Shown here piece by piece: positions 1 through 5,580 of a stretch of 9,972 nucleotides of DNA. Both the position numbers and the translations under genes were made by a program. Positions within the stretch are counted from its first letter, which is position 1; each line of letters begins with the position of its first letter. Below the pieces are notes generated by a model. That model ran no database searches, was not told the DNA's origin, and was given only the letters and a program-made list of their open reading frames with translations. The stretch comes from Bacteroidota bacterium (GTDB lineage: Bacteria > Bacteroidota > Bacteroidia > Bacteroidales > Prolixibacteraceae): the NCBI GenBank assembly GCA_023488865.1, contig JAMDDG010000406.1:1-9972 (forward strand). Reading direction: 5' to 3'.

Positions 1-100
1 AGAGATTTTCTAATCCATGGATTTCAGCCGGGACCAGCAAATGGATGGTTCCTTCCTCCAGTTCTACAACCTCCATCGGAATTTTTTTCTTTTTTCCCAT
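1..100 (-). CDS. N-terminus of an unidentified protein, possibly a clan AA (retropepsin-like) aspartic protease; runs off the window
   Basis: An open frame starts at ATG 100-98 on the minus strand and stays open to the window edge (33 codons). The protein begins MGKKKKIPMEVVELEEGTIH and continues with LLVPAEIHGLENL. A short basic start, then 'IPMEVVELEEG..HLLV.AEI.G' resembles my memory of small Bacteroidetes clan AA aspartic proteases, in which this strand precedes the DTGAS catalytic motif. The catalytic motif would lie outside the window, so the family call is only an inference. The gene is downstream of mdh on the same strand, and the mdh terminator lies only 13 bases before its start codon, leaving no room for a separate promoter between terminator and ATG. 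It may be expressed by readthrough, or the hairpin may act as a leader attenuator. Confidence 0.45.
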   Translation of the reverse strand, partial: MGKKKKIPMEVVELEEGTIHLLVPAEIHGLENL

Positions 101-112
101 GGTGCTAAGTAA

Positions 113-149
113 CAAAAAAAGCCGCCCCAACGGATGGAGACGACTCTTT
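113..149 (-). terminator. Intrinsic terminator downstream of mdh
   Basis: On the minus strand the 5' arm GTCGTCTC (144-137) pairs with GGGGCGGC (128-121) in eight consecutive pairs, three of them G-U, around an 8-nt loop. It is followed directly by seven T (120-114), and an AAAGA run before the stem can extend pairing into the U tract. The plus-strand copy would have A-C mismatches at the three wobble positions, so the minus strand is the transcribed one. It ends the mdh transcript about 140 bases after its stop codon. Confidence 0.65.
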
Positions 150-150
150 A

Positions 151-280
151 AATTTTCGATTTACGAATTTCGATTTTGGATTTACGAATTCGTTTAAGCA
201 TATGAATTTCTATAGCTCAAGTAATGAAACAACTGCCTGTTCTTTCAATTCGAAAATCGTAAATCCAAAATCGAAAATTG
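151..280. repeat. AT-rich intergenic repeat: 20-bp inverted repeat plus 12-bp direct repeats
   Basis: A perfect 20-bp inverted repeat is formed by 168-187 (TTTCGATTTTGGATTTACGA) and its reverse complement at 257-276, with a 69-base spacer. Inside the left arm, GATTTACGAATT occurs twice (158-169 and 179-190) with a 21-base period. Such 'AAATCGTAAATCCAAAATCG' tracts are frequent between genes in Bacteroidetes genomes (from memory). Both arms lie in the mdh 3' region before the terminator and could fold into a long hairpin in the mRNA. Confidence 0.75.
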
Positions 281-286
281 CAATTA

Positions 287-1219
287 TTATTTATTCAGCT
301 CATCCAGTACATTCATCACTTCCCTGACGTGACCTTCGCTTTCCTTCATCATGGCAGCTTCTTTCTCATTCAGTTGAAGTTCGAAGATTTTTTCAATCCC
401 GTTCTTGCCCAAAACCACGGGCACGCCCAGATAGCAATTGTTAATGCCGTATTCCCCTTTCAGTTGGATGCAAACCGGGAAAATCCGGCGCTGGTCTTTT
501 ACAATCGCTTCTACCATCTGGGCTGCAGCTGCGCCCGGTGCATACCAGGCAGAAGTGCCCATTAATTTAACCAGTTCGCCACCGCCCACTTTGGTTCGTT
601 GTACGATGGCCTCCAGCCGCTCGGCAGAAACCAATTCCGTAACCGGGATCCCTCCAACGGTAGTATAGCGTGTCAAAGGTACCATGGTATCGCCATGTCC
701 GCCTAATAACATGGCGGTAATCTCTTTTTGTGAGATATTTAACTCATCGGAAAGGAAAGCGCGGTAACGGGCGGTATCGAGGATCCCAGCCATACCCAAA
801 ACCCGCTCACGCGGAAATCCGGAAGTAATGTGGGCCTGATAGGTCATCACGTCCAACGGATTGGATACGATGACCAGAATGGTGTTGGGAGAATATTTGA
901 CAATATTTTCGGTAACCGATTTGACGATCCCGGCATTTACCTGGATCAGGTCGTCGCGGCTCATCCCTGGTTTTCGCGGAAGACCGGAAGTAATAACTAC
1001 GACATCAGAATTAGCGGTCCTGGAATAATCGTTGGTAACACCGGTTGTTTTGGTGTCGTAACTATTGATGGGGGCCTTCTGCCAGATATCAAGCGCTTTT
1101 CCTTCTGCTACACCTTCTTTAATGTCCAAAAGGACCACTTCGTTGACCACTTCGCGGGATGCCAATACATCAGCACAGGTGGCACCTACATTTCCTGCTC
1201 CTACAACTGTAACTTTCAT
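287..1219 (-). CDS. mdh: Malate dehydrogenase (LDH-like type)
   Basis: A 310-residue NAD-dependent malate dehydrogenase, interconverting malate and oxaloacetate in the cytoplasmic TCA cycle. The N-terminal Rossmann fold shows the GAGNVG dinucleotide loop (residues 7-12) and the acidic residue D32 after strand 2, which favours NAD over NADP. The substrate loop PRKPGMSRDD carries R82 and R88; an arginine at the specificity position marks malate rather than lactate dehydrogenase. N120 of SNPLDV, D148 and R151 of GILDTAR, and the catalytic histidine H175 in GGHGDTMVP are all present. The length is normal for the group, and the protein is complete from MKVTVVGAGN to the C-terminus DELNK. The ATG at 1219 directly begins the fold; the leader is AT-rich with no clear Shine-Dalgarno site. 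It follows glmM on the same strand after 209 bases that contain its own promoter-like box, so it is probably transcribed separately. Confidence 0.97.
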   Translation of the reverse strand: MKVTVVGAGNVGATCADVLASREVVNEVVLLDIKEGVAEGKALDIWQKAPINSYDTKTTGVTNDYSRTANSDVVVITSGLPRKPGMSRDDLIQVNAGIVKSVTENIVKYSPNTILVIVSNPLDVMTYQAHITSGFPRERVLGMAGILDTARYRAFLSDELNISQKEITAMLLGGHGDTMVPLTRYTTVGGIPVTELVSAERLEAIVQRTKVGGGELVKLMGTSAWYAPGAAAAQMVEAIVKDQRRIFPVCIQLKGEYGINNCYLGVPVVLGKNGIEKIFELQLNEKEAAMMKESEGHVREVMNVLDELNK

Positions 1220-1372
1220 TCGAATATTAATTAAATTGTTGATTATTAATGCGTTTTTATCATTCTTCCAATTTTATCGGGAGAGTTCCCCCTCAGGATT
1301 TAATTCTTTGCGTAAACTTTTAGTTCCCGGTTGGACTATTTCAGATTTTCTTTCTGAACGGAATGACGATTG

Positions 1373-1380
1373 CAAAAGTA
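1373..1380 (-). promoter_or_regulatory. Candidate -7 promoter box for mdh (TACTTTTG)
   Basis: Read on the minus strand this is TACTTTTG, an exact match to the Bacteroidetes -7 consensus TAnnTTTG. No TTG stands at the usual distance upstream, so only half of the promoter is recognisable. If used, the start site would be near 1366 and the mdh leader about 147 bases. That leader could fold a small hairpin with GGGGG and CTCCC arms around an AACT loop (about 1278-1291). Confidence 0.4.
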
Positions 1381-1405
1381 TATCAGATAATCAATACTCT
1401 GATAT
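1380..1405. promoter_or_regulatory. 26-bp palindrome, possible operator or 3' hairpin
   Basis: Perfect 8-bp half sites ATATCAGA (1380-1387) and TCTGATAT (1398-1405) are separated by 10 bases. The palindrome touches the upstream edge of the TACTTTTG box, which would place it over the -33 region of an mdh promoter, a normal operator position for a dimeric regulator. It also starts 24 bases after the glmM stop, so it could be a 3'-end hairpin of that transcript. On the plus strand it is followed by seven T, but no plus-strand gene precedes it. Confidence 0.45.
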
Positions 1406-1428
1406 TTTTTTCCAAGATTAACTTAAAA

Positions 1429-2817
1429 TTAATCAATCATCTTTCTAACATCTTCTATAATCTTATCTGCCAATAAATTAGCCTGTTTTAACGTAACACT
1501 TTCCGAATAAATCCGGATAATGGGTTCCGTGTTTGATTTACGTAAATGTACCCATTCCCGGTCAAAATCAATGCGTACACCATCCACGTCCGTGATTTTT
1601 TCTTTTTGATACAGCGCTTTGATTTTCAGCAAGACCGCTTCGAGGTTGACCTTTTCGTCTAATTCGATTTTCTTCTTCGCCATAAAATAAGTGGGATACT
1701 GAGCGCGCAATTCAGAACACTCCAGCTTGCTTTTAGCCAGAAGGGTCAGGAACAAACCGATCCCCACCAATGCGTCGCGGCCGTAGTGGCTCTCAGGATA
1801 GATCACCCCACCGTTCCCTTCCCCGCCGATGACTGCTCCGGTATCTTTCATGGTGCGGACCACATTCACCTCTCCCACTGCTGCGGGAGTATATTTTACG
1901 CCATGTTTTTCAGAGATGTCCAGCAATGCACGGGAAGAGGATAGATTTGAAACCGTATTCCCCGGTGTATTGGCCAGTATATAATCGGCAACGGCAACCA
2001 ACGTGTACTCTTCGTTGAACATCGTGCCATCTTCGTTGATGATAGCCAGCCGATCGACATCCGGGTCAACCACGAACCCGACGTCTGCCCTGTTCTTCAC
2101 TATTTCTGCTGCAGTCTCTACCAGATTTTCGGGAAGCGGTTCAGGCTGATGGGCAAAATTCCCGGTAGGGTCGCAGTTGATCTTTACCACTTTTGCAACG
2201 CCAAGGGCTTTCAGCAATTGGGGTACAACTACTCCGCCTACCGAATTGACGGCATCGATGGCCACACAAAAGTTGGCTTTCCGAATCGCCTCTACGTCGA
2301 CCAGCTTCAGTTCAAGTACCTTTTGAATGTGATAATCAGCGTAATCAGCCAAACGGACCCTGCCCAAATCGTTGACCGCTGCAAATTCAAATTCGTTGGC
2401 TTCTGCTAAAGCAAGTATCCTTTTGCCTTCCGCATCATTGAGAAACTCGCCGTTTTCGTTCAGCAATTTCAAAGCGTTCCACTGCCTGGGATTGTGACTG
2501 GCAGTCAGTATGATCCCGCCATGCGCTTTTTCGGCGACCACCGCCAGTTCGGTCGTTGGGGTGGTAGCCAAGCCGATGTCGGTTACATCCGCCCCCATCC
2601 CGATCAGGGTACCGGTCACTAACTTATTGACCATATCACCCGAGATACGGGCGTCGCGCCCGACCACAATCTTTAATTTCTGTCCGGCAGGTTGCCGCTC
2701 TTTGGCCCAGACAGCATAAGCTGCAGCAAATTTGACCACATCGATTGGGGTTAACCCCTCGCCGGGTAATCCACCGATGGTACCCCGGATTCCGGAAATT
2801 GATTTAATTAATGACAT
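1429..2817 (-). CDS. glmM: Phosphoglucosamine mutase
   Basis: A 462-residue alpha-D-phosphohexomutase. GlmM converts glucosamine-6-phosphate to glucosamine-1-phosphate, the step before UDP-GlcNAc for peptidoglycan and LPS. All four active-site loops are visible: the phosphoserine loop TASHNP (105-110, S107), the magnesium loop DPDVDRL (251-257), the sugar-binding loop GEGNGG (332-337) and the phosphate-binding loop RKSNTEP (426-432) in the C-terminal domain. The N-terminal SISGIRGTIGG motif and the length match the Bacteroidetes enzymes annotated as GlmM. Phosphomannomutase or phosphoglucomutase activity cannot be excluded from sequence alone, because these families share the loops. ATG at 2817 begins MSLIKSISGI, exactly where the family starts. 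The gene is divergent from rluB and upstream of mdh. Confidence 0.9.
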   Translation of the reverse strand: MSLIKSISGIRGTIGGLPGEGLTPIDVVKFAAAYAVWAKERQPAGQKLKIVVGRDARISGDMVNKLVTGTLIGMGADVTDIGLATTPTTELAVVAEKAHGGIILTASHNPRQWNALKLLNENGEFLNDAEGKRILALAEANEFEFAAVNDLGRVRLADYADYHIQKVLELKLVDVEAIRKANFCVAIDAVNSVGGVVVPQLLKALGVAKVVKINCDPTGNFAHQPEPLPENLVETAAEIVKNRADVGFVVDPDVDRLAIINEDGTMFNEEYTLVAVADYILANTPGNTVSNLSSSRALLDISEKHGVKYTPAAVGEVNVVRTMKDTGAVIGGEGNGGVIYPESHYGRDALVGIGLFLTLLAKSKLECSELRAQYPTYFMAKKKIELDEKVNLEAVLLKIKALYQKEKITDVDGVRIDFDREWVHLRKSNTEPIIRIYSESVTLKQANLLADKIIEDVRKMID

Positions 2818-2890
2818 ATATTTTGAATCTGTTTAAACAATAGCCCGGTAAATTTTTTACTTAGGATTCTTTGAGATATTACAATAGGTT

Positions 2891-2916
2891 GAAATACATA
2901 GAAATACATAGAAATA
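2891..2916. repeat. Short tandem repeat, 10-bp unit, 2.6 copies
   Basis: GAAATACATA occurs at 2891-2900 and 2901-2910, followed by a partial third copy GAAATA at 2911-2916. The period is close to one helical turn. It lies about 75-100 bases upstream of the glmM start, so it might influence that promoter, or it may simply be a slippage-prone microrepeat. Confidence 0.8.
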
Positions 2917-3066
2917 AAAATCATTCTGCAACTCGCTGATTATTAGTTTATAATGAAAAACGCCGAAGTATTGGTTAAAGCTTAGCCAAAAATTAATTTT
3001 TCTTGCTGATTCTGTTCCCAGCTTCCCGTTTCACGTTTCTCAGTAAATATACAAAATTGTTAAAAA

Positions 3067-3074
3067 TATCTTTG
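3067..3074 (+). promoter_or_regulatory. Candidate -7 promoter box (TATCTTTG) upstream of rluB
   Basis: An exact match to the Bacteroidetes -7 consensus TAnnTTTG on the plus strand. No TTG is seen at the expected spacing upstream. Transcription from here would begin near 3080 and immediately meet the hairpin at 3101-3131, producing either a very short RNA or an attenuated rluB leader of about 90 bases. Confidence 0.35.
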
Positions 3075-3100
3075 TTTTTCAAAGAATAATCACCGATAGG

Positions 3101-3131
3101 AAAACGGTATGCTTTATATCCGTTTTTTTTT
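3101..3131 (+). terminator. Terminator-like hairpin with T tract in the rluB leader
   Basis: AAAACGG (3101-3107) pairs with CCGTTTT (3120-3126 or so). TAT and ATA extend the stem inward past one bulged base, and the loop is GCTTT. Nine consecutive T (3123-3131) follow on the plus strand. The stem is AT-rich, so it would be a modest terminator. It stands 40 bases before the rluB start codon and has no coding gene ahead of it on that strand. Confidence 0.4.
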
Positions 3132-3170
3132 GCGAAATTTGCAGCGGAATTGTATAAATAGTTGAATACC

Positions 3171-4349
3171 ATGAAGCAAGAAAGAGGACAGGAGCGCGAT
3201 CCAAAGCGTACCGTCGGGAATCGCAGTCCGGGAAGCAGGCCCCGCATCAGAAAAGAAGAAACGACCGGTACGACCGGCCGATCAAAAAGAGTTATCAGAA
3301 CAGGAACGGCCTACCCTGAAGAGGTTGTCAAAGCCAGGAAGAAGACGGTTATCCCACCGCTGACAGGTACAGGGAAACGAATCGGCAAATCCAGGCCTGA
3401 ACCGTCAAAAGAAGAGATTGCAAGGCCCAAAAGGGTTTTCAAAGAACGCACCTCTGATGTTTTCCGCCGCACGGTCATCAACAAACCTACCCAGAAACGT
3501 TTTGAAGAGACCGAAACCGATAGTTTTCTTACCGCCAAAGGAAAAGTTCTCCGTGGCAAATTGGGCAAAAAGAATGTTATTAACGAGCTCGACCGTGAAA
3601 AGAGAAGCCCGCTTGCCAACAAACCAAAAAATGACGGAACGATCCGGCTGAACCGCTTTATCGCCAATTCAGGCATGTGTTCGCGCAGGGAAGCGGATAC
3701 TTACATTGCCACCGGCTGTGTCACCGTCAACGGGGAAATTGTCTCTGAGATGGGTCATAAGGTTCGAACCGGCGATTCTGTAAGTTTTAATGGGAAACTC
3801 CTTTCCATCGAGAAAAAAGTATATGTTTTGCTGAACAAACCCAAGGGATTTGTGACGACAGTCGAAGATCCACATGCCGACAAAACAGTGATGGAACTGG
3901 TACAAAATGCCTGTTTTGAACGCATCTATCCGGTTGGCAGGCTCGACAAGAACACCACCGGTCTTTTGTTGTTCACCAACGATGGCGATCTGACCAAACG
4001 GCTCACCCATCCTAAATACAACCGGAAAAAAATCTACCATGTCCATCTCGACCAGAAAGTTTCCAAAGCGCATCTGGACGAAATCGTCAATGGGGTGACG
4101 CTCGAAGATGGATTTGTGGCAGCCGATTCGGTCAGTTATGCCGATGAAGAGGACAAAAAGCAGGTAGGGATTGAGATCCACTCCGGAAAGAACAAAATCG
4201 TACGGCGCATATTTGAACATCTGGGATACAAAGTCGTCAGGCTTGACAGGGTCTATTTCTGCGGATTAACGAAGAAAAACCTTCCCCGCGGGAAATGGCG
4301 CTTTTTAACGCAGGAAGAGGTCAATATGCTCAAAATGAGTTCAAATTAG
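3171..4349 (+). CDS. rluB: Pseudouridine synthase, RsuA/RluB family, with a long basic N-terminal extension
   Basis: A 392-residue protein that isomerises a uridine to pseudouridine in ribosomal RNA. RluB-type members act on 23S rRNA helix 80 (position 2605 in E. coli); the exact target here is inferred. Residues 157-200 form an S4 RNA-binding domain (IRLNRFIANSGMCSRREADT, then VTVNGEIV). The catalytic domain begins near 217 (VYVLLNKPKGFVTT) and carries the signature YPVGRLDKNTTGLLLFTNDG with the catalytic aspartate D259. The SGKNKIVRRIFEHLGY segment (338-353) is typical of this subfamily. The first 155 residues are rich in Lys, Arg, Pro and Gly and appear disordered; similar tails are common in Bacteroidetes homologues and probably add RNA contacts. 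I chose ATG 3171 over a TTG three codons upstream (3162). Confidence 0.88.
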   Translation: MKQERGQERDPKRTVGNRSPGSRPRIRKEETTGTTGRSKRVIRTGTAYPEEVVKARKKTVIPPLTGTGKRIGKSRPEPSKEEIARPKRVFKERTSDVFRRTVINKPTQKRFEETETDSFLTAKGKVLRGKLGKKNVINELDREKRSPLANKPKNDGTIRLNRFIANSGMCSRREADTYIATGCVTVNGEIVSEMGHKVRTGDSVSFNGKLLSIEKKVYVLLNKPKGFVTTVEDPHADKTVMELVQNACFERIYPVGRLDKNTTGLLLFTNDGDLTKRLTHPKYNRKKIYHVHLDQKVSKAHLDEIVNGVTLEDGFVAADSVSYADEEDKKQVGIEIHSGKNKIVRRIFEHLGYKVVRLDRVYFCGLTKKNLPRGKWRFLTQEEVNMLKMSSN

Positions 4350-4367
4350 TATTTTTGCTTCTGCCTT

Positions 4368-4397
4368 TGTAATTTTTTGCTCCTTTGGGAGACTAAT
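4368..4397 (+). promoter_or_regulatory. Candidate ECF-type promoter of the sigma-factor operon
   Basis: TGTAAT (4368-4373) and GACTAAT (4391-4397) are separated by 17 bases, the layout of ECF -35 and -10 elements, and resemble sequences I recall ahead of ECF genes in Bacteroidetes. The predicted start site would fall at about 4402-4405, almost on the GTG start codon, giving a nearly leaderless mRNA. An alternative housekeeping box, TATTTTTG (exact TAnnTTTG), lies at 4350-4357. CTCC-TTTG-GGAG (4380-4391) could form a small hairpin. Confidence 0.4.
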
Positions 4398-4405
4398 CTA
4401 TAGAC

Positions 4406-4909
4406 GTGAAAGAGGATTTTTTGCGAAATATCACCGAAAATCAGGGGATTATCCATAAGGTCACCCGGATTTATTGTGACCATCCCGATGATCGGAAAGA
4501 TCTTTTTCAGGAGATTCTCATTCAGTTATGGAAATCGTATGATAAGTTCAGGGAGCAGTCGAAATTTTCAACCTGGATGTATAGGGTTGCCATCAATACG
4601 GCGATCACCAATTTTAAGAAAGAGGCAAAAACGAGGAATAAGACTGATATCGGCAAAAATCTACTTCAGCTGGCTGATGAACCCTACGATTTTGAAAAAG
4701 AGGAGCATTTGAATTTGCTGCATGATGCTATTAATCAACTTACAGGGATTGAAAAATCAATCATCTTACTCTTTCTTGAAGACAAACCTTATGAAGAGAT
4801 TTCCGAAATAACAGGGATTTCGCAAAATTATGTGAGAGTGAAGATGAACAGGATCAAGAAGAAACTGGAGTCCTTTGTTAATGCAAAGAAAGGAACTAAA
4901 TGGAATTAA
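4406..4909 (+). CDS. RNA polymerase sigma factor, ECF (extracytoplasmic function) group
   Basis: A 167-residue sigma-70 family factor containing only regions 2 and 4. Region 2 spans about residues 8-72, with the core-binding and -10 recognition stretch DLFQEILIQLWKSYDKF then FSTWMYRVAINTAITN. Region 4 spans about 103-155, with the helix-turn-helix around KPYEEISEITGISQNYVRVK that reads the -35 element. It would direct RNA polymerase to a small set of promoters in response to an unknown signal. The start is a GTG at 4406; an in-frame stop at 4394-4396 excludes any longer version. Its last ten bases overlap the next gene, indicating translational coupling. The following two genes are its probable operon partners and possibly part of its regulon. 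Confidence 0.93.
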   Translation: MKEDFLRNITENQGIIHKVTRIYCDHPDDRKDLFQEILIQLWKSYDKFREQSKFSTWMYRVAINTAITNFKKEAKTRNKTDIGKNLLQLADEPYDFEKEEHLNLLHDAINQLTGIEKSIILLFLEDKPYEEISEITGISQNYVRVKMNRIKKKLESFVNAKKGTKWN

Positions 4910-5580
4910 ATGAATTTAAAAAAGCCTGGCAGCAGGTAAATGCAGATAAGATCCGGAGTAAAGAACTGGACGTCTCGAATATCAGTGAAATGTTGCAACG
5001 CAGGGGCACGGGTATTTTATCCCGTCTCGACCGAAGTGTCAAAATAGGAATTTGGTTCCTGGTATTCTTTTTTCTACTTACCCTGGCAGATCAATTCTTA
5101 CCTGCAGAACTTATTTTTCCCGACCGGTGGAAAACCTCTTTGGAAGTGCCCCAATGGATCTGCCTGCTCGAATGGTTTGTGAATTTCATATTGATGTTTT
5201 CAATTTTGATTTTTGTAATCAGGTACAAAAGACTTCAGGTGCACTCCCTTGCCGATCAAGACCTTCAGGGGGCCATCAAGAAGGTCTTAAAACTATTGGA
5301 TACCTTTAAAAAGGAGTTTTACCTGGCGCTGATAATTTTGATGTCGGGTATTTGTTTGGGGTTTTTGTCCGGCGCTCAAAAAGGGTTTGAGTCCATTCAG
5401 GTCAGCCAGGCACCCACAACTTCCGCAATCGTAGTGGTTGCGTTAGCGTTGCTGATCCTTTTGGGTTTGTTAATTGGGTCAATATTCTATATCTTTCACA
5501 AAGGTTTTAACTTGTTATTCGGGAAGTACCGCGATCAATTAATCCAGTCTTTAGATGAGCTCCAGGAGAACGAAGAGTAA
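4900..5580 (+). CDS. Four-helix membrane protein, putative partner or regulator of the ECF sigma factor
   Basis: A 226-residue protein with a hydrophilic N-terminus (MELNEFKKAWQQVNADKIRS) and four likely membrane helices at about 47-66, 86-108, 140-158 and 175-199. The topology puts both ends on the same side, presumably the cytoplasm. I recognise no named domain. Small membrane proteins opening with an 'ELxxxKxxWQ' segment sit directly behind ECF sigma genes in many Bacteroidetes. Here the cytoplasmic N-terminal 45 residues are a plausible sigma-binding region, so an anti-sigma role is reasonable but only inferred. No zinc-binding HxxxCxxC motif of the classical ZAS anti-sigma family is present. 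It overlaps the sigma gene by 10 bases and the next gene by 26, which fixes it as the middle cistron of a coupled operon. Confidence 0.85.
   Translation: MELNEFKKAWQQVNADKIRSKELDVSNISEMLQRRGTGILSRLDRSVKIGIWFLVFFFLLTLADQFLPAELIFPDRWKTSLEVPQWICLLEWFVNFILMFSILIFVIRYKRLQVHSLADQDLQGAIKKVLKLLDTFKKEFYLALIILMSGICLGFLSGAQKGFESIQVSQAPTTSAIVVVALALLILLGLLIGSIFYIFHKGFNLLFGKYRDQLIQSLDELQENEE

Larger units (their letters stand above)
2818..3170. other. Divergent intergenic region between glmM and rluB
   Basis: About 350 AT-rich bases without a convincing gene. It holds a 10-bp tandem repeat (2891-2916), a TATCTTTG box (3067-3074) and a hairpin with a T tract (3101-3131), listed separately. Promoters for both flanking genes must lie here. 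I found no exact TAnnTTTG box on the minus strand for glmM. Near rluB, GAAATTTG at 3134-3141 is one mismatch from that consensus and would give a leader of about 25 bases. Confidence 0.6.

Noticed and set aside
1380..1411. Plus-strand intrinsic terminator (palindrome plus seven T)
   Set aside because: No plus-strand gene lies upstream, the stem has only two G-C pairs, and an operator or glmM 3' role fits the location better.
2993..3247. 84-codon minus-strand open frame over the glmM-rluB gap
   Set aside because: It overlaps the rluB start in antisense, its Lys/Asn/Phe-rich content follows from AT-rich DNA, and I recognise no family. It also runs through the terminator-like hairpin.
3669..4220. 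183-codon minus-strand open frame inside rluB
   Set aside because: It is fully antisense to the conserved S4 and catalytic domains and shows no recognisable protein features.
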